Shown here piece after piece: positions 1-7,198 of a stretch of 35,096 nucleotides of DNA (its first letter is position 1; every line of letters starts with the position of its first letter). Location: positions 1 through 35,096 of the IMG/VR virus record IMGVR_UViG_3300042309_000653. One strand, written 5' to 3'. The notes under the pieces were generated by a model, which was not told where the DNA came from, ran no database searches, and saw only the letters and a program-made list of their open reading frames with translations. The DNA comes from a virus. The translations under genes were made by a program, and so were the position numbers.

Positions 1-1
1 G

Positions 2-181
2 CAAATCAGGCTGGCATTCTACGAAAAATTCCAAAGCTACGGAATTGACCCGGCAACGATCATGCTGCTGGTTCAACTTGCTTTGCTGATCTACAAAGCA
101 CTCAAGGCGGCCGGCTATTTTGATCAGGCCGAAGGTTTTCAAAGCGTGGCGAACGCGAAATCAATCATAGGGGACTTGTAA
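2..181 (+). CDS. Partial small hypothetical protein, possible holin-like
   Basis: This reading frame enters from the left edge and ends at TAA 179-181, so only the last 59 residues are visible. It contains one hydrophobic stretch (MLLVQLALLIYKAL) followed by an amphipathic, glycine- and lysine-containing tail. The stop overlaps the next start (TAATG), which implies translational coupling with the small membrane protein that follows. Location in a run of small membrane proteins ahead of a protease suggests a lysis-cassette role, but no family is recognised. Confidence 0.6.
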   Translation, partial: QIRLAFYEKFQSYGIDPATIMLLVQLALLIYKALKAAGYFDQAEGFQSVANAKSIIGDL

Positions 182-372
182 TGGACTGGGCATCAATTGG
201 CCGAGGTGCGGTCATTGCAATCGGCGGGGCGGCATTGACGTTTGCGGCTAGCGTGGTGATTCCGGCGATGCAGGCGAGCGGCAATGCAACATTGCTAACG
301 GTAGCCGCTTTCGCGTCCGTGGCAATCAACATCTTGCGGAAGTATCTGGAATCGAAAAATGCCGGCACTTGA
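181..372 (+). CDS. Small membrane protein, holin-like
   Basis: A 63-residue protein with two hydrophobic segments (about residues 8-29, GAVIAIGGAALTFAASVVI, and 38-53, ATLLTVAAFASVAINIL) and a short charged C-terminus. Size, two predicted membrane passes and the basic tail fit a small holin, the protein that permeabilises the inner membrane at lysis. The start overlaps the preceding stop by one base, and the end overlaps the next gene by 14 bases. The holin call is inferred from topology and neighbourhood. It could equally be a membrane protein of unrelated function. Confidence 0.6.
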   Translation: MDWASIGRGAVIAIGGAALTFAASVVIPAMQASGNATLLTVAAFASVAINILRKYLESKNAGT

Positions 373-628
373 TCCGCAGACAATCGCACCGATAGCGTTA
401 GCTGCGGCCGCCGTTTGGCTGCTTTTCGGTGACAAGATTCGCTCCGTGTGGGGCACCTGGGGGAGGATCGGTAGCGGCAACTCAGCCGGAGGTGATCTAC
501 AATCACTGGTTGCCGCTGCCGATCTTTTGATTCGACACTTTGATGCGAACGGCGACGACGAAGGATCGCAGGCGGCACGGACAGCCGCCGGTCGTCTTTT
601 TGCTTCAAGGCCGGAGGTGAAGCCGTGA
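359..628 (+). CDS. Small single-pass membrane protein
   Basis: An 89-residue protein with an N-terminal membrane segment (about residues 9-24, APIALAAAAVWLLFGD), a glycine-rich linker and an alpha-helical acidic tail with LIRHFDANGDDEG. It starts inside the end of the previous gene, and its stop (TGA 626-628) overlaps the GTG start of the next. The neighbours suggest an envelope or lysis role. No known family is recognised. Confidence 0.6.
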   Translation: MPALDPQTIAPIALAAAAVWLLFGDKIRSVWGTWGRIGSGNSAGGDLQSLVAAADLLIRHFDANGDDEGSQAARTAAGRLFASRPEVKP

Positions 629-885
629 TAGATGGCGACACAATGCAGTCCGCGGAGTATTGCAGATATTTTTTTGGCGGCGAGAGTCGCGGCCGAGATA
701 CGACTGAACCGGTAACGATAAATCTTTCCTTTGTGGACCGGTGCGGCCCTGAGTGGACCGAAACGGCAGTTGTCAAAGACGAAAACGAAAGAAAGCCTTT
801 TGACGGCAACCGGCACGAACGGCGCAAAGCCGCAGCAATCGATCGATCGTGGGAAAAGCGACGAAAGAAAGAGGCCAAGCCGTGA
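625..885 (+). CDS. Hypothetical protein with basic C-terminus
   Basis: An 86-residue soluble protein starting at GTG 625, four bases before the previous stop ends (GTGA overlap), with GGAGG at 612-616 as ribosome binding site. The last 30 residues are strongly basic (RHERRKAAA, EKRRKKEAKP), suggesting nucleic-acid or membrane-surface contact. No family is recognised. The overlap with neighbours on both sides supports it being translated. Confidence 0.55.
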   Translation: MIDGDTMQSAEYCRYFFGGESRGRDTTEPVTINLSFVDRCGPEWTETAVVKDENERKPFDGNRHERRKAAAIDRSWEKRRKKEAKP

Positions 886-1265
886 CCCACAAGCAGCGAA
901 TCGGGCTGGCTCTATTGCTCTTGGCCGCTGCAGTTTGGATGCGTGGCGGTGGTGCGATCGGCCGCGACATCAGCGACGATGGTCTGTACGTGCTTGTGCT
1001 CGAAGATGGCAGCCGACCTGAAGCAATCACGGCAGAACAGGGTGCGGTTATCAATTCGTTGCGATTGCTTGAGGCCGTTAAATCGAAAGGCGGGCAGTAT
1101 CTTAAACAGGACGTTCGCGACAGCTTCGACGGGCTGGGCATCTGGCAACAATTAAAAAACAAGATCCCAAATCCGCCGGGAATGGCGATCGCGAAGGGCG
1201 GATCGGTGCGGGTCGAAGCGATACCGTCGCGAATCGATGACGCTATCAGGATGGTTGAAAGATGA
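882..1265 (+). CDS. Exported/membrane-anchored hypothetical protein
   Basis: I place the start at GTG 882 (GTGA overlap with the previous stop, GAGG at 871-874) instead of the upstream ATG 849, because this puts a signal/anchor segment (RIGLALLLLAAAVWM) directly at the N-terminus. The 127-residue product then continues with a compact domain (LYVLVLEDGSRPEAITAEQ) that is probably periplasmic. The domain could be a divergent thioredoxin-like fold, but no CxxC is present and I cannot assign it. It sits in the putative envelope/lysis operon. Confidence 0.6.
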   Translation: MTHKQRIGLALLLLAAAVWMRGGGAIGRDISDDGLYVLVLEDGSRPEAITAEQGAVINSLRLLEAVKSKGGQYLKQDVRDSFDGLGIWQQLKNKIPNPPGMAIAKGGSVRVEAIPSRIDDAIRMVER

Positions 1266-1441
1266 GCGTCGAAGAGCTTGCCGAAATGCTGCCAGCTACC
1301 GTGCGAGATTTGGTTTACGCTCTTGCAGACGTCCGGACGCTTAGCAGCGGACCGGCATCGAAGCGGAATAATGAGACGATCAAGCAGATAGCGGATAACG
1401 CACTGACGCGGCTAAAAGAGGCCGTGCAGGAAATGGAATGA
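1262..1441 (+). CDS. Small acidic helical hypothetical protein
   Basis: A 59-residue ORF, ATG 1262 to TGA 1439-1441, with ATGA overlaps at both ends. The product (MSVEELAEMLPATVRDL...) looks all-helical, with a repeated pattern of leucine and alanine and no membrane segment. It fills exactly the space between two confident genes, so it is very likely real. Function is unknown. Confidence 0.6.
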   Translation: MSVEELAEMLPATVRDLVYALADVRTLSSGPASKRNNETIKQIADNALTRLKEAVQEME

Positions 1442-1776
1442 CAAACAACAGAATCGACGGAGTGATTATCGTGATTGCGTTAGTTTTTTGCGGCTTGCTT
1501 TTCTGGCAGAATCCGCCTACCGAAACGCGGCAAGCATCGAAGCTTGTTCGCGATCCCGTTACGGGCATCGAGGTCAGCGGGCGTGCCGTGATCATGATTT
1601 CGAAACAGGGCTGCGCACCGTGCGAACAGCTCAAGCGTGAAACGCTACCAGAGGCACGGGAAGCCGGCTACGAAACGACGATCGTTGAGCAGCCGTCCGA
1701 GCGTTATCCCACGACTCGAATCTTCGACGGTAAGCGATGGCAGACACGGTTTGGATTCTTTCGGTGGGGACGTTGA
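1438..1776 (+). CDS. Membrane-anchored thioredoxin-like protein (CAPC)
   Basis: A 112-residue protein with an N-terminal membrane anchor (about residues 8-23, GVIIVIALVFCGLLFW), a short linker, then a minimal thioredoxin fold. A beta strand (AVIMISKQG) leads into the redox motif CAPC at residues 59-62, then a helix, then a probable cis-proline in YPTTRIFDG (P91). By family rules this is a thiol-disulfide exchange protein whose catalytic domain lies outside the cytoplasmic membrane. The gene runs directly into the papain-like protease gene (TGATG at 1774-1778), so the two are probably translated together. A redox partner or reducer of envelope disulfides is the likely role, but this is inference. 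Confidence 0.8.
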   Translation: MTNNRIDGVIIVIALVFCGLLFWQNPPTETRQASKLVRDPVTGIEVSGRAVIMISKQGCAPCEQLKRETLPEAREAGYETTIVEQPSERYPTTRIFDGKRWQTRFGFFRWGR

Positions 1777-2609
1777 TGTATCTTTCGGACCTGGGCAACA
1801 ACCCGCTCATTATCGACGATGGCAACGCAACAAAGTTTGTCGACCAGTGGCGACAAGAGGGCTATTCGTTCGGGATGACGCCGCGGGATTATGCAGCCGC
1901 ACCGTTTGGAAGTGCAAACAAGCCGGCCCGTGATCTATCAATGGGCGAAGTGCTCAAGCGATCGCAATTTGCGGACGCGATCAAGCGAGCGGACGAGAAT
2001 AAAACGACGCCGGACGATTGGCGGATGGCACTGGCACCATGGATTGAAATGCAGAGTTCATGGGGTTTCTGCTGGGGATTTGGGACTTGCAAAGCGATCG
2101 AAATTACTTACGCAATGAGCGGCAACAATGTACCGCATCTAAATCCATTTCCTACATGCTACCGAATAAAAAACGGACGCAATCAAGGCGGGTGGGCCGA
2201 AGAGTTTTTGCGCGGCGTAGAGCAATTTGGAATCGTTGAACATAGCCTCTGGAGAGGCAACGAAGCCAACATGCAGAATTGGGAACGTGGCGAGATCAAA
2301 TCAAATGGCGAACTCCACAAAGTGACCGCATCGCTAGAGCTTCCGACGAATGATTTTGCCGCACTGGTGACATCGTTGACGCATCCGAAAGTGCCGCGAC
2401 CCGTTACGCTAGGACTGAACTGGTGGGGGCACCTCGTTTGCGGCGTTAGGGCAGTAGTGATCGAGCCCGGAAAATTTGGTATAAAGATCGTCAACAGTTG
2501 GGGCGACAGTTGGGGCGAAGGCGGGTGCGCGATCCTCACGGAATCGAAAGCAACCGCAGCGGAACAGATCAGAATCGAGCGAGCGAAACCGAGGCCGGTA
2601 GCAGCATGA
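1776..2609 (+). CDS. Papain-family (C1) cysteine protease
   Basis: A 277-residue protein from ATG 1776; I prefer this over the in-frame ATG 1737 because it gives a TGATG overlap and follows GGTGGGG at 1763-1769. The C1 peptidase hallmarks are in order: oxyanion-hole Gln93 and nucleophile Cys99 in QSSWGFCWGF, His219 in WWGHLVCGV, and Asn240 in IVNSWGDSWGEGG. A glycine-rich NQGGW block resembles the papain GCNGG region. No pro-region or signal peptide is evident; residues 1-90 form a short N-terminal extension. It sits among holin-like genes and after a thioredoxin-like gene, and no muramidase or amidase is seen nearby. A role as a protein-degrading endolysin or envelope protease is therefore plausible but unproven. 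Substrate is unknown. Confidence 0.85.
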   Translation: MYLSDLGNNPLIIDDGNATKFVDQWRQEGYSFGMTPRDYAAAPFGSANKPARDLSMGEVLKRSQFADAIKRADENKTTPDDWRMALAPWIEMQSSWGFCWGFGTCKAIEITYAMSGNNVPHLNPFPTCYRIKNGRNQGGWAEEFLRGVEQFGIVEHSLWRGNEANMQNWERGEIKSNGELHKVTASLELPTNDFAALVTSLTHPKVPRPVTLGLNWWGHLVCGVRAVVIEPGKFGIKIVNSWGDSWGEGGCAILTESKATAAEQIRIERAKPRPVAA

Positions 2610-2887
2610 CAACCGAACTAAAAACCAGCAAACGCCCCGACGGCAGCGGCTTCGGCGAAGTCATTCGCGACGGCTTGCAGGTCGTGCGGATTAACTGGCG
2701 GGGCGATGGCGGGGCAACGCCTAGCGACGTGATCCGCCTCACGATTACGCGAATGGAAGACGAGCAACGCGGCGGGCCGTTTGCAGATCCGAAAGCGGCA
2801 AAGGCACTGGCGTTGATGCTCCAAGCCGACAGAGAGCTTCGCGGCGATCAGACCAACGTGGACGGCGTGCCGATTATCGGAGACTGA
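2606..2887 (+). CDS. Small hypothetical protein
   Basis: A 93-residue protein whose start at ATG 2606 overlaps the protease stop (ATGA). An upstream in-frame ATG at 2498 would overlap the protease by over 100 bases and is rejected. The sequence has a beta-rich start (GFGEVIRDGLQVVRINWRG) and a helical middle (DPKAAKALALMLQADREL). No membrane segment or family is recognised. Coupling suggests co-expression with the protease. Confidence 0.6.
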   Translation: MTTELKTSKRPDGSGFGEVIRDGLQVVRINWRGDGGATPSDVIRLTITRMEDEQRGGPFADPKAAKALALMLQADRELRGDQTNVDGVPIIGD

Positions 2888-2888
2888 A

Positions 2889-3335
2889 TTGGATCGCAGG
2901 GACGCATTCATCATCCTATCAATCGCACTTGCGGCATGGTCAGCCGCTTCGGTCGGCGTCCGTAATAGCGAGACGGCACCAATACAGCAACTCGTTGAAG
3001 ATGTGCCAACATACGAGGACCGCGACGATAGTTACAGAGCCCCGATTGATCGATCGACGATCGTTGTCGTGTGCGACGTTCACGGGCAGCCGATGACCCG
3101 CTGGATGGCAAGCGAAGGGGCGGCACTGATCGCGAAGGGCTGGCGTATCCAAACGATCGATCTAGAGGGCTCAACCGAGTTCCGCTTCTACGTTTATCAA
3201 GGTGGAACATGGAAGATCCACAACGGGCATCTATCACTGCAAACACTCACGACCCTTCTGTCACGGACGACACCGCCGCAACCACGAAGCATGCAGACGG
3301 GTTCGCCGTCCGTGGCGGAGGGCTTGAGCAAGTGA
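2889..3335 (+). CDS. Exported protein, degenerate thioredoxin-like
   Basis: A 148-residue protein starting at TTG 2889, right after the previous stop. An N-terminal hydrophobic segment (FIILSIALAAWSAASVGV) is a signal or anchor. Residues about 58-118 (TIVVVCDVHGQPMTRWM..., ending YVYQGGTWKIHNGHL) can be laid beside the CAPC protein encoded at 1438-1776: strand, loop, helix ending in an AKGW/EAGY turn, strand, then a YQGGTW/FDGKRW hairpin. The CxxC position reads HGQP, so redox activity is not expected. The thioredoxin-like fold is my inference from this hand alignment. The last 40 residues overlap the next gene. Confidence 0.6.
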   Translation: MDRRDAFIILSIALAAWSAASVGVRNSETAPIQQLVEDVPTYEDRDDSYRAPIDRSTIVVVCDVHGQPMTRWMASEGAALIAKGWRIQTIDLEGSTEFRFYVYQGGTWKIHNGHLSLQTLTTLLSRTTPPQPRSMQTGSPSVAEGLSK

Positions 3336-3634
3336 ACTTGCCACTAGACAACGACACGAAAAAGCTTGTCGCCGCGTGGATTGCACAGCAGGGCGTCCCG
3401 ACGATTTTGCTGTTTTGCATTCTTGGTTTTCTGGCGTACTCGATGGTCGTGCTGATTCCCGAAGTGGATAAGAAGCGATCGGAAGAAATCGCACAACGAA
3501 TATCAGATTTAGTCACTCGCCAGAATGAAGCGATTACCAAGATGGTTGAATCGCATGACAAGGACCGCGAACTATTTATTGAGCTGATGCGTGATCGGCT
3601 CCCCGCCAAATCCTCACCCTCCGAGGTTCGATGA
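3209..3634 (+). CDS. Membrane protein with coiled coil, holin-like
   Basis: Start ATG 3209 is chosen because AAGGTGG lies just upstream (3199-3205). The earlier in-frame start at 3071 lies deep inside the previous gene. The 141-residue product has a Thr/Asp-rich N-terminus, one strong membrane segment (PTILLFCILGFLAYSMVVLI), then a long charged helix (RSEEIAQRISDLVTRQNEAI...) that probably forms a coiled coil. This layout is seen in some phage holins and spanin-like proteins. The assignment is by topology only. Confidence 0.65.
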   Translation: MEDPQRASITANTHDPSVTDDTAATTKHADGFAVRGGGLEQVNLPLDNDTKKLVAAWIAQQGVPTILLFCILGFLAYSMVVLIPEVDKKRSEEIAQRISDLVTRQNEAITKMVESHDKDRELFIELMRDRLPAKSSPSEVR

Positions 3635-3804
3635 TGGATGTGTTGTTTCTATTTGTGTTGTGTGGTGCGACAGCGGCCGTTAGTGTCGTTGTTTACGCAC
3701 CGCGACCAAGGAGGGCTTGCGATGTACGAATGGTTTTCGGATCTAGTTTTTCAGCCGATGATAACCGGCCAAGATCCGTGGACGATTGCAATTGTGCTCG
3801 ATGA
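3631..3804 (+). CDS. Possible tiny membrane protein
   Basis: A 57-residue ORF starting at ATG 3631, overlapping the preceding stop (ATGATGG), with a hydrophobic N-terminus (MDVLFLFVLCGATAAVSVVV) and a polar, cysteine-containing tail. The hydrophobic segment ends in a way that could be a signal peptide. Its 3' half overlaps the better supported ORF at 3722-3844 in another frame, so one of the two may be spurious, or the pair may be a nested set as in spanin genes. Confidence 0.4.
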   Translation: MMDVLFLFVLCGATAAVSVVVYAPRPRRACDVRMVFGSSFSADDNRPRSVDDCNCAR

Positions 3805-3844
3805 TTACTTACGATGGTTGTTTAACGCACCGCCGAGGACATAA
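3722..3844 (+). CDS. Tiny hypothetical protein with strong RBS
   Basis: A 40-residue ORF (MYEWFSDLVFQPM..., ending FNAPPRT) preceded by AAGGAGG at 3708-3714, a near-perfect ribosome binding site 7 bases from the ATG. It is aromatic and amphipathic with no clear membrane pass. The stop TAA overlaps the ATG of the next gene (TAATG). The ribosome site and coupling make translation likely. Function is unknown. Confidence 0.6.
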   Translation: MYEWFSDLVFQPMITGQDPWTIAIVLDDYLRWLFNAPPRT

Positions 3845-4014
3845 TGCCGCTTTACACTATCGTTTTTGTGCTAGCCGTAGCCTCTGGCTTGATTGCTTGG
3901 CAGTCATATTGGCTACGCGAACAAGTCAAAGAGCAACGCAAAAAAGCAGAGGCCGAAAGGAACTTTTTGCTTGAGCTTGCAGTTTGCATACAGAAAATAA
4001 GCAATAAGCTTTAG
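3844..4014 (+). CDS. Small membrane-anchored helical protein (spanin/holin-like)
   Basis: A 56-residue ORF, ATG 3844 to TAG 4012-4014, with an N-terminal membrane segment (YTIVFVLAVASGLIAW) and a long charged helix (LREQVKEQRKKAEAERNF). This is the layout of an inner-membrane spanin or a small coiled-coil holin accessory. It closes the small-protein cluster; 33 bases with no visible signal separate it from the next gene. The call is by topology only. Confidence 0.6.
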   Translation: MPLYTIVFVLAVASGLIAWQSYWLREQVKEQRKKAEAERNFLLELAVCIQKISNKL

Positions 4015-4047
4015 ACCGATCCTCCCGCCTTAACACCCCGCCAAAAC

Positions 4048-4563
4048 ATGATTGACTGGACACAGCCATCCGCGACCATTCTTTCTCAATTATTGGAAAT
4101 CGTCGAGCGGCGAAGGCCGATCAGCGAGTCATGGGCAACGGGGGCGCGAGGCTTGCGAGACTTTGGCCCCGGCTCAAGCGGCTGGGGCGGAATGGTTGCA
4201 AAGCTTCGGCAGATGGGCTTTAGCGACGTTGCCGACCAGATGGTTAGCGGAATGGATTTCGGCGACCCTCAAGTGCAAACAATGCTAACGCAATTGGGCG
4301 AGATTGAACCCGACACGTTTACGCCAGAACGCATTGCAATCATGAAAGATTGGGGCGTCCAGAGCCAGCCGCGTTGGATGCTGGAAGCATTCGCAGAGGA
4401 ACCGACGATCGGCGACGTTGAATTTCGTAAAGGTCGAGAGCTTGCGATTGCATCGACCGCCGCACGCATCAACGCAGCAAGCGAAGCGAGACGCGAAGCA
4501 ATTGACGACACGACAAAGACCGGCGAAGAAATTGAAAACGCAACGGTGGAGGCGTTTGACTGA
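4048..4563 (+). CDS. Hypothetical protein
   Basis: A 171-residue soluble protein with an N-terminal helical part, a glycine-rich stretch (FGPGSSGWGGMVAKL) and an alanine-rich helical C-terminus (IASTAARINAASEARREAI). No catalytic motif is visible. It starts a three-gene block with the LamG-like and fibre-like genes, so it may be a tail or adhesin accessory protein. Its stop overlaps the next start (TGATGG). Confidence 0.6.
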   Translation: MIDWTQPSATILSQLLEIVERRRPISESWATGARGLRDFGPGSSGWGGMVAKLRQMGFSDVADQMVSGMDFGDPQVQTMLTQLGEIEPDTFTPERIAIMKDWGVQSQPRWMLEAFAEEPTIGDVEFRKGRELAIASTAARINAASEARREAIDDTTKTGEEIENATVEAFD

Positions 4564-5348
4564 TGGCATTGTGGACCCCGGCAGACACTACCGAGGCTCT
4601 TTGGTTAGACGGTGCGGACTCGTCTACCGTTACTCTCGTTAGCTCCGCCGTGTCTCAGTGGAATGACAAAAGTGGCAACGGCCGGCACGTGTCGCAGGCG
4701 ACGTTCACGGCGTCGCGGCCAACGTATTTGACCGCAGGTTTCGGCGGATTAAATTGTCTTGATTTTGACGGCGGCGATTTTCTGAGCAGTACTTCCGGAG
4801 TCACAGGCGGCACTTATGCCGAAAATTTTAACGTCTATTGGGTTGCGTCCCGAGACGCTGCCGCAGGTGGCGCAATTATCACAGAGCGGCTCACTTCCTT
4901 GGTTGGGGCATCGATGTGGTTTTTGCAATTCATTTCTAGCGATGGTGCTAACGTATCAAGCAATCACGCAATAGGCGCGACAGATTACGGAAATTTATCT
5001 ACTGGCGGCGGACTGGTTTCGCATTTCCATTTGCCCGGTTTGCGCGATCAACTTTGGCTCAACGGTGCAAGCGTGACCGTCACAAGCGGCACCGCGTCGA
5101 ACATCACCGGTTCGGCCGGTTTTGTCATTGGCAGGCGCGAAGGAAACTTCCAATTTTGGGATGGCAAAATCTGCGAAATAATCGTCGTGACGACATCTCA
5201 AACGACGACACAGCGTCAGCAATTTGAAGGCTATTTAGCCTGGAAATGGGGACTGCAAGGCAACTTGCCAGTTGGGCACCCATACAAAAACGGCCCGCCG
5301 ACAAAGGGCGGCAATGCAGCGGTTCATTTTTTTAACTTTGGGTACTGA
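4563..5348 (+). CDS. LamG/concanavalin-like lectin fold protein (adhesin)
   Basis: A 261-residue protein with the classic features of a laminin-G-like jelly roll: WNDKSGNGRHVSQ (residues about 33-45), NCLDFDGGDFL, a central beta-rich part with LWLNGASVTVTSG, and the terminal signature GYLAWKWGLQGNLPVGHPYKN-like block (residues about 223-243). Such domains bind carbohydrates or proteins and are common in planctomycete surface proteins and in phage tail fibres. No signal peptide is present, which fits a virion protein. It lies ahead of a fibre-like gene and the packaging genes, so receptor binding is the best guess. Confidence 0.75.
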   Translation: MALWTPADTTEALWLDGADSSTVTLVSSAVSQWNDKSGNGRHVSQATFTASRPTYLTAGFGGLNCLDFDGGDFLSSTSGVTGGTYAENFNVYWVASRDAAAGGAIITERLTSLVGASMWFLQFISSDGANVSSNHAIGATDYGNLSTGGGLVSHFHLPGLRDQLWLNGASVTVTSGTASNITGSAGFVIGRREGNFQFWDGKICEIIVVTTSQTTTQRQQFEGYLAWKWGLQGNLPVGHPYKNGPPTKGGNAAVHFFNFGY

Positions 5349-5351
5349 GCG

Positions 5352-6611
5352 ATGACCGCAAAAGATATCTTCAACGGATCGACTGGCAATCGGGCAACGA
5401 TTTTGATTTTGGATGATGCGACAAGCAAGCCGAAAACTGGCGTGGCTTTTAACGCGGCGGGATTGTCGATCAGTTATCGAATCGGCACTGGATCCGCGGT
5501 TGCGATCACTCTTACTTCGGGCAATTGGTTTGAGGTCGGCGGCGGCAAGTATTATGTCGACGTGGCTGATAGCGTTTATGCGGTTGGAAATCTTGGATCG
5601 CTCGTGCAATTCTACGGGGCACTGACTGACAGCAGTGTCTACGCAGAGCAGCATCGAGTAGTCGCGTATAACCCATTGCTTGCGGCATTAGGCGCGAACA
5701 CGACGACACCTCCAACGGCAGCGGCCAACGCAGACGCAGTATGGGACGAGCCCTATAATCAGCACACGACCGCTGGCACCTTCGGCAAGCTGATGGACAT
5801 CTTGCGGAAATCCAACACAGTAATCGAAGGCACGATCCTAGCGAGCCCGACGCCGACGACGACGACTTTCAAAATCAGCGGGGCGGATTACCCGACGGGA
5901 GCGCTGGAACATTCAGTGTTGTGGATGAGCAGCGGGACATCGGCGGAACAAAATAGCCCGATTTTGACAACGGTTAACAACGGCGACGGCACGCTAACGA
6001 TTACGCTGGAAGAGGCTTTGGTAACCGCACCGATAGCGGGTGACGTAGTGCTGATTGATCCCACGAGCCATGTTCATGCGATCGTTGATATTGTGACGGC
6101 GGTTTGGTCTGCTTTGACCAGCGGGCTAAGCGTGGTCGGCTCAACAGGCAGGGCGTTGGCTAGGTTGATCGGGTTGGTGGTCGATGACGGCGGCGATGAG
6201 TTTACAGCGAAGTCATTAAGCAATGCACCGGCAGGCGGCGTGCAAGTGCTACCAGCAATCGGCGTAGCGGCTGGCCGTGGTGATCGGACAACGCTAGTAG
6301 CTTATGTCGCGGAAACGATTACGACATCGATCACTGTTTATCAAGCGGACGGAACCACGGCTTACAATTTGAGCGGAAAGACGTTGGCCGTGATATTTGA
6401 AAATCCGAAAACCGGTGACGATGTGGCAGTTGTGGCAAGCGGGTCAATCACGATTAGTGGCACGGACAGCAATGTAGTAACGTTTGCTTACCCATCGGCA
6501 GCGACATCGGCACAACGGGAATTGACGTGGACGATGAGGGATGCGTCTGCACCGAAGACGGTTTACTTACGTGGCGTGCTTGAGGTCAGAGCAGCGGCAA
6601 CGGTGGACTAA
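5352..6611 (+). CDS. Tail fibre / baseplate upper protein-like
   Basis: A 419-residue beta-rich, Thr/Ala/Gly-rich protein. The first 120 residues (TILILDDATSKPKTGVAFN...YYVDVADSVY) and the last 100 (TTLVAYVAETITTSITVYQ...LTWTMRDASAPKTVYLRG) both read like immunoglobulin-like sandwich domains of the type found in baseplate upper proteins. The C-terminal phrase structure (VYQADGTTAYNLSGKTLAV) is typical of BppU-like N-terminal modules. A middle segment (WSALTSGLSVVGSTGRALARLIG) could trimerise. It probably forms part of the host-binding apparatus; the exact position in the tail is not shown. Confidence 0.6.
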   Translation: MTAKDIFNGSTGNRATILILDDATSKPKTGVAFNAAGLSISYRIGTGSAVAITLTSGNWFEVGGGKYYVDVADSVYAVGNLGSLVQFYGALTDSSVYAEQHRVVAYNPLLAALGANTTTPPTAAANADAVWDEPYNQHTTAGTFGKLMDILRKSNTVIEGTILASPTPTTTTFKISGADYPTGALEHSVLWMSSGTSAEQNSPILTTVNNGDGTLTITLEEALVTAPIAGDVVLIDPTSHVHAIVDIVTAVWSALTSGLSVVGSTGRALARLIGLVVDDGGDEFTAKSLSNAPAGGVQVLPAIGVAAGRGDRTTLVAYVAETITTSITVYQADGTTAYNLSGKTLAVIFENPKTGDDVAVVASGSITISGTDSNVVTFAYPSAATSAQRELTWTMRDASAPKTVYLRGVLEVRAAATVD

Positions 6612-6952
6612 TGCGGCAAGCGTGTTACCAGTGTGGTGGCTATTACGAGGGCAGGTGGTGTCATTGCAAGGCAAAGAAAAAGAACAGAGTCGGGACGCAT
6701 GATAGAGGCTACGGCGATGATTGGCGAAGATTGTCGGAGAGATTCCGCAAGTGCAATCCGTTGTGCCAACCATGCTACGATCAGGGACGAATTACGGCGG
6801 CTAGAGAATGTCACCACATCGAAGCCATTGTGGACAGGCCGGATCTACGATTGGACGAGTCAAATCTAGTGGCAGTGTGCAGGCAATGCCATCAGATGAT
6901 TGAAGCTCAAGAATTGTGCAAAAAGGACGGGCAATGGTTGCTAAAATCTTAG
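6611..6952 (+). CDS. HNH endonuclease adjacent to terminase
   Basis: A 113-residue HNH-family nuclease. An N-terminal zinc-binding set (CYQCGG and CHC) is followed by the core: CNPLCQPC, ECHHIEAIVDRP (the catalytic HH), N in DESNLVAVC, and CRQCHQM. In many HK97-like cohesive-end phages an HNH protein encoded beside the terminase genes is needed for cutting at cos. The gene's start overlaps the fibre gene stop (TAATG), and a 246-base gap to TerS follows. A packaging role is therefore likely; a free-standing homing nuclease is the alternative. Confidence 0.88.
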   Translation: MRQACYQCGGYYEGRWCHCKAKKKNRVGTHDRGYGDDWRRLSERFRKCNPLCQPCYDQGRITAARECHHIEAIVDRPDLRLDESNLVAVCRQCHQMIEAQELCKKDGQWLLKS

Positions 6953-7198
6953 GCTGCTTAAAAATTGTGCAACAAGGGCTGCCAAAATGGCGGGGGTGCC
7001 TAAAAAATAGGCAAAATAGCCCACGATTGCCGTGTGATCCTTCGCTTTTACCTCCACAAAACGAGAGCCGCCCTGTTTTGGCCGATTTTAGCCCGCCCAA
7101 AGGCCCGCAAATGACCCCAAAAGCGTCCGAAGCAGAGATCCGGCAGATTATAGAACGCGAAATGATTCGCTCCTTGTACGCCAAACAAAGGCCCGCAA
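6953..7198 (+). other. Dyad-rich gap before terminase, candidate cos/pac region
   Basis: This is the longest stretch without a confident gene, between HNH and TerS. It holds several small inverted repeats with A-rich centres: GCC-AAAAT-GGC at 6981-6991, TGCCT-AAAAAAT-AGGCA at 6997-7013 and CAAAAC/GTTTTG at 7057-7080. Position next to HNH and TerS is where cohesive ends of HK97-like phages commonly lie. No cleavage site can be read directly. Part of it may also encode a 33-residue ORF. Confidence 0.4.

Noticed and set aside
165-890. Long minus-strand ORF (241 codons) and many others antisense to confident genes
   Set aside because: They mirror well-supported + strand genes, have low-complexity or arginine/serine-rich products without motifs, and lack ribosome sites.
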